Assembly (NCBI GenBank): GCA_002479255.1
Contig: DLMJ01000022.1
Span: forward strand, 1-57,255
Length of the DNA stretch: 57,255 nucleotides
Origin: Candidatus Binatus soli
GTDB lineage: Bacteria; Desulfobacterota; Binatia; Binatales; Binataceae
Reading direction: 5' to 3'
The notes below the pieces were generated by a model. That model was given only the letters and a program-made list of their open reading frames with translations, was not told the origin of the DNA and did no database searches. This document shows positions 42,244 to 50,283 of this stretch, piece by piece. The position numbers were made by a program, and so were the translations under genes. The first letter of the stretch is position 1, and every line of letters begins with the position of its first letter.

Positions 42244-45099
42244 CTATCCCTGAAACTCAGCCTTCTCGTAATCGATATTGGTCTGCCTGTCGCTCTGTGA
42301 TGGCGCCCAGCTAAACAGCGTGTACTCAAAATGCCGATAGCCACCGGCAAAGTGGAGCCCTTTGGGCGGGCCAGGCATCAGGCCGTCTGCGGGCATGCCG
42401 TTGGGATGCTGATAGGGCTCCCAGGCATGGTACATGACCATCTGATCGGGTCGCACGCAGGCGGACAGCTTCGCTCTGACCAGAAATGAGCCATAGTCGT
42501 TGTACACGTGAATGAAGTCGCCGTCCTCGATGCCCTTTTTGCGCGCGACAGTGTTATTGACGAACGCGAAAGGCTCGCCGCGATGCAGCTTCATCATTTC
42601 CAGCGAGGTATGCCAATTGGCGTGGATGCTCCATCGGACGTGGCCGCCGGTAATTCTCATCGGTTGATGACCACCGATGTCGGGAGGCCGCTTACAGCGG
42701 ACCAGGGCCTCGTCGGCTTCGACGAAGTACGGGTGATCGATGTAGAACGCGATGCGCCGGGTGGTAGTGGCGTAGGGGACCTTCAGTTCCACCTGGTCTC
42801 TCATCGGAACATGGACATGGCGCGGGACCATATCCGAGCTCTGGCATACCATACCGTGCCAGGGCGGGCGGCCGCTGAGCCAAGCCTTGCCGTTCTTGCG
42901 CATGTTGGCGAGGTCAACGTCTTCACCGTCAAGGCTGGTGAGCCATCCCATCTCGCCGAGGGAATGCAGGCACTCGTCAACCATGCGCTCTTCGTCGGCG
43001 TTGGTCTCGCCATAGCGGTCGCCGTAGGTCGCCCGCCAGTACAGGTCGTCAACGATGACCTCACGGTTTTCGCCGGCTTGGTACTTTTCGATGCCGCGGG
43101 CCTTGAGGTGCTTCGCGATGCTGCCCAACACGCCCAGCGCAATCTGACGATCCGATCGGGACTCTCCCTGCATCGGCACCGACTGATCGGTGAAGCATAG
43201 GAGGCGCGTGCCGGGCGTCGAGTACTTTACATCCGCATACTCATAGTAAGAGGCAGCCGGCAATACATAGTCCGCATAGAGACCGGTCGTGCTCCAGCGG
43301 GGATCGAATACGACGATCGTTTCGAGCTTCGGCCATAGGGTCTTTATATAGGTATTCATGCCGCCGCGATGACGGCGCAGGGGATTCGATCCTGATACGA
43401 ACATGGCGCGCGGTGTGACTTTCTGGTCGAATCCATCCCACCAGCCCTTGGCGACTGCGTCTTCGGCGTAGTCACTGATCTTCTTGTCCGTATATGGATC
43501 GTGCAGATGCTTGTCCCAGACTTCCTTGTATCCGGCGTGGCGATACCAGAGAAAAACCCCGGGCGTGAGCGTGCCCGACATCTTCATGGCCTCATGGGTC
43601 GCGCCGTTGGCGACCTCGACCGGCGGCATCGTGGGGTCCATCTTAAAGCGCATCTTGTAATCGTCATGCATCATCTGGGACAAGGTCGCGGCCGCGGCGA
43701 TCGGGTTCTCCGATTCAATCACCTGCTTGGGCATCCCGGCGACTGCCGCCATCGAGGCCGAGATCTCCGTTCCCGGCGACCAGCCCTGGGTGCCGGTGCC
43801 CGGTTTGCCGACGTTGCCGGTCAGCGCAAGGATGTAGCAATACGAGCGCTCGAGCAGATCACCGTGATAGAGCTTGCCTTGAACGAAGTTGATATAGCCG
43901 AAAATCTTGCGGGGCGGCCGGCATAGCTCGGCTATCTGGTGGAGGGTGTCGGGGTGAACACCGGACATCTCCTGGACCTTGTCCGGCGTGTAGCCGTCAA
44001 GCCGTTGCTTGAGCAGGTTGAAAACGGATCGGACCTCGATGCTGGTTCCGTCTTTCAGGCGCACGCTGGTGCGGGTGTCGAGGGCATAGTCGGCGGCCAT
44101 TTCGAGCGTGCCCTTGGGCATCTGCACAGGCTTTCCGGTGGCGCTGTCGATTGCGTAAAACTGTTCAGGGTCTCCGCCCTCGCGCAGGTGGGACTCTGAC
44201 AGGAACCGGCCGTCATCTGAACGAACCAGGATTGGCGCATCGGTCTGTTCCTTGACGAAGTGCTCATCGATCCATCCGTTGTCGATCAGAATCTTTGCCA
44301 CCCCGAGCCACAGCGCGGGATCCGCCGACCAGTCGATGTTTACCCAGATGTCGGCGAACTGGCATGAAGGATTCTTGTCCGGTGCGACGGCGATTATCTT
44401 GGCGCCGCGATAGCGGGCTTCAAGGAGGTAGTGAATGTCGGGGATGTTCGCGTACACCGGGTTGGACATCAGGATGATGGTGTCGGCCAGGAACCAGTTC
44501 TCGATGCCGGGCTCGTGATGCATCTCGCCAAAGGTCAGCCACTGGCCGACCTTGAAGTCACCGCTCACGAAGTCGAGATCCAGGCTCACTCCACCGAGCA
44601 ACGAAGTCATGCCGGTGGTCGAGCCCTCGGCGGCTCCGCGAAACACTCCGATGCCATTGGCGCAGTGGTCGTCCATCAGCGCCTTGGGTCCGTACTTCTG
44701 GATGACATCAGCGATCTTCTCGCCGATTTCCTCGAAGGCCTGGTCCCAGGAAATTTTTTCCCATTTTCCGCTGCCGCGCTCGCCCGCCCGCTTCATCGGG
44801 TGCAAGACCCTGTCGGGTCCGTACATCGAGCGTGAATGTTGATAGCCCTTCTGGCATCCGCGCGGATTGTAGTCGGGCACCTTCGAGTCGGGGTCGTCGA
44901 ACTCGGGATAGGTGCATGAGATCTCCTCGCGAACCACCTTGCCGTCCTTCGCGTAGACCCGGAACGGGCAACTGCCCGGGTAGCAGTTGACTCTATGGGT
45001 ACCCCACTTGCAGCTGTCCCATTCGAAATATTCGCGCTGCTCCTGCACGGAATCCCGTCTCGACGTGGAGTTCTGAGGCTTATCCGATTCGTTTGCCAT
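42244..45099 (-). CDS. Type II DMSO-reductase-family molybdopterin catalytic subunit (paralogue 2)
   Basis: 951 residues from the ATG at 45099, chosen because GGAGG lies eight bases before it (the upstream GTG is too close). The FS0 cluster motif is WGTHRVNCYPGSCPFRVY with the fourth Cys in YNPRGCQKGYQHS; the first two Cys are one residue further apart than in NarG. LLGGVSLDLDFVSGDFKVGQ aligns with the NarG region holding the Mo-ligand Asp (GD). GSNPLRRHRGGMNTY and the C-terminal HAWEPYQHP, GPPKGLHFAGGYRH region bind the bis-MGD cofactor. There is no hydrophobic Tat signal, so it is probably cytoplasmic. It is strongly similar to the neighbour at 45117. The substrate is unknown. Confidence 0.88.
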   Translation of the reverse strand: MANESDKPQNSTSRRDSVQEQREYFEWDSCKWGTHRVNCYPGSCPFRVYAKDGKVVREEISCTYPEFDDPDSKVPDYNPRGCQKGYQHSRSMYGPDRVLHPMKRAGERGSGKWEKISWDQAFEEIGEKIADVIQKYGPKALMDDHCANGIGVFRGAAEGSTTGMTSLLGGVSLDLDFVSGDFKVGQWLTFGEMHHEPGIENWFLADTIILMSNPVYANIPDIHYLLEARYRGAKIIAVAPDKNPSCQFADIWVNIDWSADPALWLGVAKILIDNGWIDEHFVKEQTDAPILVRSDDGRFLSESHLREGGDPEQFYAIDSATGKPVQMPKGTLEMAADYALDTRTSVRLKDGTSIEVRSVFNLLKQRLDGYTPDKVQEMSGVHPDTLHQIAELCRPPRKIFGYINFVQGKLYHGDLLERSYCYILALTGNVGKPGTGTQGWSPGTEISASMAAVAGMPKQVIESENPIAAAATLSQMMHDDYKMRFKMDPTMPPVEVANGATHEAMKMSGTLTPGVFLWYRHAGYKEVWDKHLHDPYTDKKISDYAEDAVAKGWWDGFDQKVTPRAMFVSGSNPLRRHRGGMNTYIKTLWPKLETIVVFDPRWSTTGLYADYVLPAASYYEYADVKYSTPGTRLLCFTDQSVPMQGESRSDRQIALGVLGSIAKHLKARGIEKYQAGENREVIVDDLYWRATYGDRYGETNADEERMVDECLHSLGEMGWLTSLDGEDVDLANMRKNGKAWLSGRPPWHGMVCQSSDMVPRHVHVPMRDQVELKVPYATTTRRIAFYIDHPYFVEADEALVRCKRPPDIGGHQPMRITGGHVRWSIHANWHTSLEMMKLHRGEPFAFVNNTVARKKGIEDGDFIHVYNDYGSFLVRAKLSACVRPDQMVMYHAWEPYQHPNGMPADGLMPGPPKGLHFAGGYRHFEYTLFSWAPSQSDRQTNIDYEKAEFQG

Positions 45100-45116
45100 T
45101 TTCACGGCCTCCGCGA

Positions 45117-47975
45117 CTACGCTTGGAGTTGCGCCTTTTCGAAGTCAATGTTGGTCTGCCGGTCCGACTGCGAAGGAGCCCAGTTCCACAGGGTGTATTC
45201 GTAATGGCGGTAGCCGCCTGCGAAGTGCAGGCCCTTGGGCGGGCCGGGCAGCAAGCCATCGTAGGGCATCCAGTTTGGATACTGATACGGCTCCCACGCG
45301 TGGTAGATCACGAGCTGGTCGGGCCGCGTACAGGAACTGAGCTTCGCCCGGGTTATGAAAGAGCCGTAGTCATTGTATACGTGGATATAATCATGATCCG
45401 CGATGCCCTTTTGCTTCGCGACCGTGTCGTTGATGAAAGCAAAGGGCTCACCGCGATGCAGCTTCAGCATCTCGTAGGACACTACCCAGTTCGAGTGAAC
45501 ACTCCATCGTAGGTGTCCGCTGGTAAGCCGCAAGGGTTGTGCGCCGCCGATGTTGGGTGGCTGCTTGTAACGGACGAGGTGCTCGTCGGCCTCGATGAAC
45601 CACGGATGGTCGAGGTACAGCTCCATTCGCCGCGTAGTGGTCGCGTATGGCACCTTTTGCTCGAGCTGATCGCGGAAGGGCCAGAAAACATTGCCCGGAA
45701 CGATGTCCGCGTTCTGGACCACGGTCGCGTGCCAGGCGGGGCGACCGCTCAGCCACGCTTTCCCGTTCTTGCGCAGGTTGGCGAGCGTGAGCTCCTCACC
45801 GTCGAGGCTTTCGAACCACCCCATCTTTCCGAGCGCGTTATAGGTGTCGTTTACCAGCCGTTCCTCGTCTGCGTTCTCTTCGCCGTAGCGTCCTCCGAAG
45901 GTGGCACGCCAGTAGAGCTCCTTGACGACGATCTCCCGTTCATCGGACTTGTACTTTTCCACGCCTCGCTTCTGTAGATGCTCCTGAATGCGTTTCAGGA
46001 GGGCGAGCGTGATCTGACGGTCGGATCTGGACTCGCCGAGCATCTCCACGGTCTGGTCCGTGAATGTGCTGAAGCGGGTCGCCGGCGTCGAGTACTTGGC
46101 GTCGGCATACTCATAGAACGATGCGGCCGGCAGCACGTAGTCGGCGTAGAGTCCGGTGGTGCTCCAGCGCGGATCCAACACCACGATTAGCTCGAGCTTC
46201 GGCCAAAAGGTCTTCAGGTAGGTGTTCATGCCGCCGCGGTGACGGCGGAGCGGATTCGATCCTGATACCAGCAGCCCCTTTGGACAGACGTCCTTGTCGG
46301 GGTGTACGAACCCCTTCCACCAGCCGTTGGCGAGCGATTCCTCGGCGTATTGGCTGATTTTCTTGGGCGCGTTTGGGTCGTCGAGGAACTTGTCCCAAAC
46401 CTCCTTGTACCCGGCGTGGTGGTACCAGAGCCAAACCGGCGGCGAGAGTGTGCCGCCCATCCTGAGACCTTCACGGAGCGCACCCAAAGAAGCCTCGACC
46501 GGAGGCATCGTCGGGTCCATTTTGAAATATGTCTTATAGTCCTCCGGTATCTTCTGCGACATATTCATCGCGTGAAGCAATGGATCGCCGGTCTCGAGCA
46601 CCTCATTGGGCATCCCGCCGACGACGGCGGCGCCGCCGATATACTCGGCTCCGGCCGACCATCCCCGCGATCCCGTGCCGGCCTTGCCGACGTTTCCGGT
46701 GAGCGCGAGCATGTAGCAGTAGGAGCGCTCGAGCAGATCGCCATGGTAGAGCTTGCCGGCGTTCCAGTTGACGAAGACGAACACCTTGCGCGGCGGCTTG
46801 ACCAGTTCGGCCAACTGGGCGAGCTGATCGGGGTGGATACCCGATATCTCGTGCACCTTTTCCGGCGTGTATTCAGCGATTCGTTTCTTGAGCAGCTCGT
46901 AGACCGTTGTGACCTCGATCTGCTTCTTGTCCTTGAGGGTAACTTTCCATTTGCCCTCGAGCGCGTAGTCGAACGGCATCGCAAGCGTGCCTTTGGGCAG
47001 CGGCTCGGGCTTGCCGGTGGCGCTGTTGATTGCGAAGTGCTGCTCCCCGTCGGCGCCCTCGGTCAAGTCGGCCGCGCGCAGGAACCGTTGATCGTCCATG
47101 CGGACCAGCACCGGGAGATCGGTCTGTTCCTTCATGAACTCGAGGTCCACCCATCCCTTATCGATCAGGATTTTGCAGACGCCGAGCCACAGTGCCGGGT
47201 CGGCCGACCAGTTGACCGGCAGCCACATGTCAGCGAACTGGGCAGTGGCGTTCTTGTCGGGCGCGATCGCGACCACTTTCGCACCGCGATAGCGCGCCTC
47301 GAGAATATAATGGATGTCGGGAATGTTCCCGTACGCCGGATTCGAAAGAGCGATGACCGTATCCGCGAGGAACCAGGTCTCGATTCCCGGAGCGTGCTGG
47401 AATTGCCCGAAGGTCAGGTACTGGCCGGGGTTGAAATCACCGATGAGAAAGTTGAGATCGGAGCTGACTCCCCCCAAGCGCGACACGAAGCCGGTCGATG
47501 CACCCTCGCCGCCGCCGCGCAACACGCCGGCGCCATTGGTTCCATGGTCGTCGGAGATCGCCTGCGGCCCGTATTTCTGGATTATGTCGACGAGCTTGAC
47601 GGCGATTTCATCGTAGGCCTGCTCCCAGCTAATCCGTTCCCACTTGCCGCTGCCCCGCTCGCCCGCACGCTTCATCGGGTATAACAGCCGGTCGGGGCCA
47701 TACATCGCTTTCGAGTGCTGGTAGCCCTTCTGACATCCGCGCGGATTGTAGTCGGGCACCTTGTAGTCGGGATCGGAGAACTCCGGGTAGGTGCACGAGA
47801 TCTCCTCGCGAATCACCTTGCCGTCCTGCGCGTAGACGCGGAACGGGCAACTGCCGGGATAGCAGTTGACGCGATGCGTTCCCCATCGGCACTTATCCCA
47901 TTGCCAATACTTCTGATTGGCTTCGGCGGCCGTTTGGTTGGCCGCAGGATTTTCTTCGTCCTTGCGCTTGCTCAT
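45117..47975 (-). CDS. Type II DMSO-reductase-family molybdopterin catalytic subunit (paralogue 1)
   Basis: 952 residues. It starts MSKRKDEENPAANQ without any Tat signal, then WGTHRVNCYPGSCPFRVYAQ and YNPRGCQKGYQHS (4Fe-4S). LGGVSSDLNFLIGDFNPGQY contains the presumed Mo-ligand Asp, and GSNPLRRHRGGMNTYLKTFW and GPPKGLHFAGGYRHYEY are cofactor-binding segments shared with the neighbour. Type II relatives include nitrate reductase NarG and the ethylbenzene, steroid-C25, selenate and perchlorate enzymes. The ATG overlaps the stop of the Fe-S subunit gene by four bases (ATGA). Long runs are identical between the two paralogues, so they arose by tandem duplication; their different 330-400 regions may set substrate choice. 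Confidence 0.9.
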   Translation of the reverse strand: MSKRKDEENPAANQTAAEANQKYWQWDKCRWGTHRVNCYPGSCPFRVYAQDGKVIREEISCTYPEFSDPDYKVPDYNPRGCQKGYQHSKAMYGPDRLLYPMKRAGERGSGKWERISWEQAYDEIAVKLVDIIQKYGPQAISDDHGTNGAGVLRGGGEGASTGFVSRLGGVSSDLNFLIGDFNPGQYLTFGQFQHAPGIETWFLADTVIALSNPAYGNIPDIHYILEARYRGAKVVAIAPDKNATAQFADMWLPVNWSADPALWLGVCKILIDKGWVDLEFMKEQTDLPVLVRMDDQRFLRAADLTEGADGEQHFAINSATGKPEPLPKGTLAMPFDYALEGKWKVTLKDKKQIEVTTVYELLKKRIAEYTPEKVHEISGIHPDQLAQLAELVKPPRKVFVFVNWNAGKLYHGDLLERSYCYMLALTGNVGKAGTGSRGWSAGAEYIGGAAVVGGMPNEVLETGDPLLHAMNMSQKIPEDYKTYFKMDPTMPPVEASLGALREGLRMGGTLSPPVWLWYHHAGYKEVWDKFLDDPNAPKKISQYAEESLANGWWKGFVHPDKDVCPKGLLVSGSNPLRRHRGGMNTYLKTFWPKLELIVVLDPRWSTTGLYADYVLPAASFYEYADAKYSTPATRFSTFTDQTVEMLGESRSDRQITLALLKRIQEHLQKRGVEKYKSDEREIVVKELYWRATFGGRYGEENADEERLVNDTYNALGKMGWFESLDGEELTLANLRKNGKAWLSGRPAWHATVVQNADIVPGNVFWPFRDQLEQKVPYATTTRRMELYLDHPWFIEADEHLVRYKQPPNIGGAQPLRLTSGHLRWSVHSNWVVSYEMLKLHRGEPFAFINDTVAKQKGIADHDYIHVYNDYGSFITRAKLSSCTRPDQLVIYHAWEPYQYPNWMPYDGLLPGPPKGLHFAGGYRHYEYTLWNWAPSQSDRQTNIDFEKAQLQA

Positions 47976-49075
47976 GACTGGTGCCCCTTGCCGGCCTCGC
48001 CCCCCTGCTTGCCGGCCTCGACCCCCTGCTCGATCGGATCAACGGGAGCCAGGACATTGAACGGGGTGAAGGCGTCCGACCATTTGTAGATGATGAGCAG
48101 ATCCATCAATTCGGAATGTTCCCCGCGCGCGGCGCGCGCGCGATGCTCCTTGAGCGTAACCATCGCCTGGTCAAGACCGGGTCCGAAGTACTTGCGAAGC
48201 AGGTCCACCGGTATATCGGCTTGATTGGTCGGCTTATTCCCGGCTGCGAAACTCGTCGGCCGGATGAACGGCGGTATGTAGTAAACATTGGGACCGGTGT
48301 TGTAGTCGGGACGCAGTGGCAGCGCGACTTTGTATTCGTTGACGAGCTTGGCGACGAAGCTCTCCTTGTCGTCCAGATAGCCGAAGTACATCCCACGCGC
48401 GGGGCAGCTCTTCGCGCATACCGGAGCGTAATTGTTCTCCACCCGGCCGGCGCAGAAGTCGCACATCTCGTAGGTGCCTGCCACGATGTTCTCCATCGGA
48501 ATCTTGTAGGGACATTCTGCTGCACACAGGCCGCATTCGTCGCACGAACTCGGATCGATGACGACGATCCCGTCCTCCTCGCGCTTGTGCAACGAGTTCT
48601 TGTGCCCGTTCCCCTGGCTCGACGGCATGCCGCCGCCTTTGGCGAAGTGATCCTGGCAGACGGCGATGCAAGGAGCATCCGTGCAGTGATTGCAGAGCCG
48701 GGGCATATAGAAAAAGTACCCGTTCGGCCACTCGCCGCCGCCCTGATCTTCTTCCCAGATGGGTCCCCACTTCGGCGGCTCTCCGGTTTCCTTGGTCACC
48801 GGATGCAGGTATTTGGCGCCGACCGGAGACGTGTAGACCTCTTCCCAGTTGAAGTTCCACGTTCCGCCGTAGTCCCGCACCCGGTCCGGAACCTTACGGC
48901 CCAGTTCCATCCACCCCTTGGGCCACCCCTCGCCGGGCTTGGTTTCGCACCATATGTAGCGGAGCATCTCGGTGCCGGGATGGTTCAGACGATGAGTGCT
49001 GCAGGCGACGGTGCAAGTCTGACACCCGATACATTTATCGAGATTGATCACCATAGCGAGTTGTCTTTGGCTCAT
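47972..49075 (-). CDS. Four-cluster ferredoxin-type beta subunit (NarH/EbdB-like)
   Basis: 367 residues. Four Cys groups appear in the NarH order: CIGCQTCTVAC near the start, CNHCTDAPCIAVC, CDECGLCAAECPYKIP, and CDFCAGR with CAKSCPARG. The insert RYIWCETKPGEGWPKGWMEL and the C-terminal YNTGPNVYYIPPFIRPT match type II beta subunits. NarH has Trp in the third group (C-x2-W-x2-C) and a 3Fe-4S cluster; here that position is Cys, predicting a fourth 4Fe-4S. It should pass electrons between the catalytic subunit and a partner. It is the first gene of the array and no gamma subunit follows. Confidence 0.92.
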   Translation of the reverse strand: MSQRQLAMVINLDKCIGCQTCTVACSTHRLNHPGTEMLRYIWCETKPGEGWPKGWMELGRKVPDRVRDYGGTWNFNWEEVYTSPVGAKYLHPVTKETGEPPKWGPIWEEDQGGGEWPNGYFFYMPRLCNHCTDAPCIAVCQDHFAKGGGMPSSQGNGHKNSLHKREEDGIVVIDPSSCDECGLCAAECPYKIPMENIVAGTYEMCDFCAGRVENNYAPVCAKSCPARGMYFGYLDDKESFVAKLVNEYKVALPLRPDYNTGPNVYYIPPFIRPTSFAAGNKPTNQADIPVDLLRKYFGPGLDQAMVTLKEHRARAARGEHSELMDLLIIYKWSDAFTPFNVLAPVDPIEQGVEAGKQGGEAGKGHQS

Positions 49076-49496
49076 GGCACTGCCTCTCTAATCTTTCATG
49101 CTGACGTAAATGAAGCCCCGGTCCCTCGTTCGAAGGCGCTGGCCTTCGATTCGAACGCATCCCGTCGCACCAAGGCGCGTGACCGCGCCCGAGCGTGACG
49201 CCCCTCAAGAAGGCGTCTCAGCTTGTATTGGGCTTGAGCATTTCACCTCACCGGTCATTCGGAATTCCCAAGAACGCGGTTGCGTTTTAGTATGCACTGC
49301 TCGTGCCATACGGCGCCGGCACGGGTAGCTGCTGAATTCAATTTCTTCGCTATTTGTGGCGCTTATGGCTACAGCCGCAATGGTGCCATCCGCACCATTT
49401 TTTTTCTGAAGTATGGGTTCATGCGCCGGCGGAGGGCACGCGTCGCATCGGAACGCGGTGCACGCAGGTCGGGGATCGGACCACTCTCATCGGTTC

Positions 49497-49512
49497 CCTA
49501 ACACTCGTTAGG
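49497..49512. promoter_or_regulatory. Palindrome CCTAAC-ACTC-GTTAGG (candidate operator 1)
   Basis: Perfect 6-bp arms around a 4-bp spacer, followed by CT. The same arms, spacer length and trailing CT recur at 49689. It lies about 430 bases upstream of the first gene of the molybdoenzyme array. The size and symmetry suit a dimeric regulator; the regulator is unknown. Confidence 0.45.
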
Positions 49513-49536
49513 CTCAGGGAGGATCGAGATAGGTTA

Positions 49537-49576
49537 GGTGTCAGATGCGCAACTTCGGTGTCAAATGTGCGACTTG
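49537..49576. repeat. Tandem 20-bp direct repeat, IS-end-like
   Basis: GGTGTCAGATGCGCAACTTC (49537-49556) is followed directly by GGTGTCAAATGTGCGACTTG, with four differences. Repeated TGTCAxxTGxGCxACTT units are reminiscent of the multiple terminal repeats of IS21-type elements, but no transposase is nearby. It could instead be a tandem protein-binding site. Confidence 0.4.
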
Positions 49577-49688
49577 TGATAACCGGCGTGCCGGCGGTGA
49601 CTGGAGCAAGCCGCAGGGCTACACCTTCAAAGACTGACCAATTACATGAGCGTAAGTCAGTGGGCCTAATAAAGTTCATCGCAATGAA

Positions 49689-49704
49689 CCTAACAACTGT
49701 TAGG
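49689..49704. promoter_or_regulatory. Palindrome CCTAAC-AACT-GTTAGG (candidate operator 2)
   Basis: The second copy of the palindrome at 49497, here with symmetry extended to CCTAACA/TGTTAGG. Centres are 192 bases apart. It lies between the SCP2-like gene end and the molybdoenzyme array. Confidence 0.45.
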
Positions 49705-49779
49705 CTACGCGTTTCTCCGGCGCGATTGCGAAAGCCGCGGCATACCTCTGCCGCGGATTCTAGTCGCAGATACCTGAAT

Positions 49780-50253
49780 CTAGTGTTTAACCGGGCCGGG
49801 AGCCCCGCCCGCGGAGCCGGGCTTGCCCTTGGGCCAAATCGTTTCGACTTCGCGCGCGAACGCGCCGTAGATCTCGTTTACCAACTCGGCATGCCTGATT
49901 AGGATTCGCATGTCTCCGGTGATTTTGATCCTGCCCTTCAGTCCCGCGTCGATGAGGTCCATCTGCTCCGCCGCGACCGCTTCGAATACCGATGCGGGAA
50001 GCTCGAAGATGAACTCGAAATCCTTGCGCGGCGCTGGCACGTCGACTTGCCGATACTCGAGACATTTGCCGTCCGTGAACAACACCACGAAGTTGCGCAA
50101 CTCGCCGACCGGAAGATAGAGCGAGCCCGCATCGCCGACAATCTTCGCCAGCACGTGGAAGGTGCCACGCGGGGATTTTTTTTCGACTTCCGGATTTTCG
50201 TTGAGGAGCTTCTTGATCGCCTCGTACCATTCGGTCGTGTAAATCGCAGGCAT
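49780..50253 (-). CDS. SCP2 sterol-carrier-like protein
   Basis: 157 residues. IVGDAGSLYLPVGELRNFVV, LEYRQVDVPAPRKDFEFIFE and LKGRIKITGDMRILIRHAEL follow the SCP2 pattern of alternating strands ending in a G-x-I-x-x-x-G-D-x-x-x-L/I motif. It opens with a short helical lead (MPAIYTTEWYEAIKKLLNEN). The fold binds lipids or acyl chains in a tunnel, cytoplasmic here (no signal). A GAGAGGA site precedes the ATG. It is the last gene of a four-gene array made of two FAD-oxidoreductase/SCP2-like pairs. Confidence 0.8.
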   Translation of the reverse strand: MPAIYTTEWYEAIKKLLNENPEVEKKSPRGTFHVLAKIVGDAGSLYLPVGELRNFVVLFTDGKCLEYRQVDVPAPRKDFEFIFELPASVFEAVAAEQMDLIDAGLKGRIKITGDMRILIRHAELVNEIYGAFAREVETIWPKGKPGSAGGAPGPVKH

Positions 50254-50283
50254 GATAATCCTCTCGCCGCCGATCCGGTTCTC

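Larger units (their letters stand above)
49076..49779. other. Upstream region of the molybdoenzyme array, no supported gene
   Basis: About 700 bases between the Fe-S subunit start and the SCP2-like gene stop. Short open frames on the plus strand here lack ribosome sites and domains. The stretch holds two matching palindromes, a tandem 20-bp repeat and a T8 tract (about 49398-49406), each described separately. Base composition is lower in GC than the genes on either side. Confidence 0.5.

Noticed and set aside
46302..47684. Plus-strand 460-codon frame
   Set aside because: Antisense of the molybdoenzyme catalytic subunit; the minus-strand protein has clear cofactor motifs.
42244..49075. Respiratory nitrate reductase NarGH
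   Set aside because: The catalytic subunits are about 950 aa against roughly 1,250 for NarG, occur twice, and no NarJ or NarI is present; the Fe-S subunit differs at the Trp position.
47981..49198. Plus-strand 405-codon frame
   Set aside because: Antisense of the Fe-S subunit gene with its ordered Cys clusters; composition is shadow-like.
49110..49902. Short plus-strand frames upstream of the molybdoenzyme array
   Set aside because: They overlap each other, lack ribosome sites, and contain the palindromes and direct repeat; more likely regulatory DNA.
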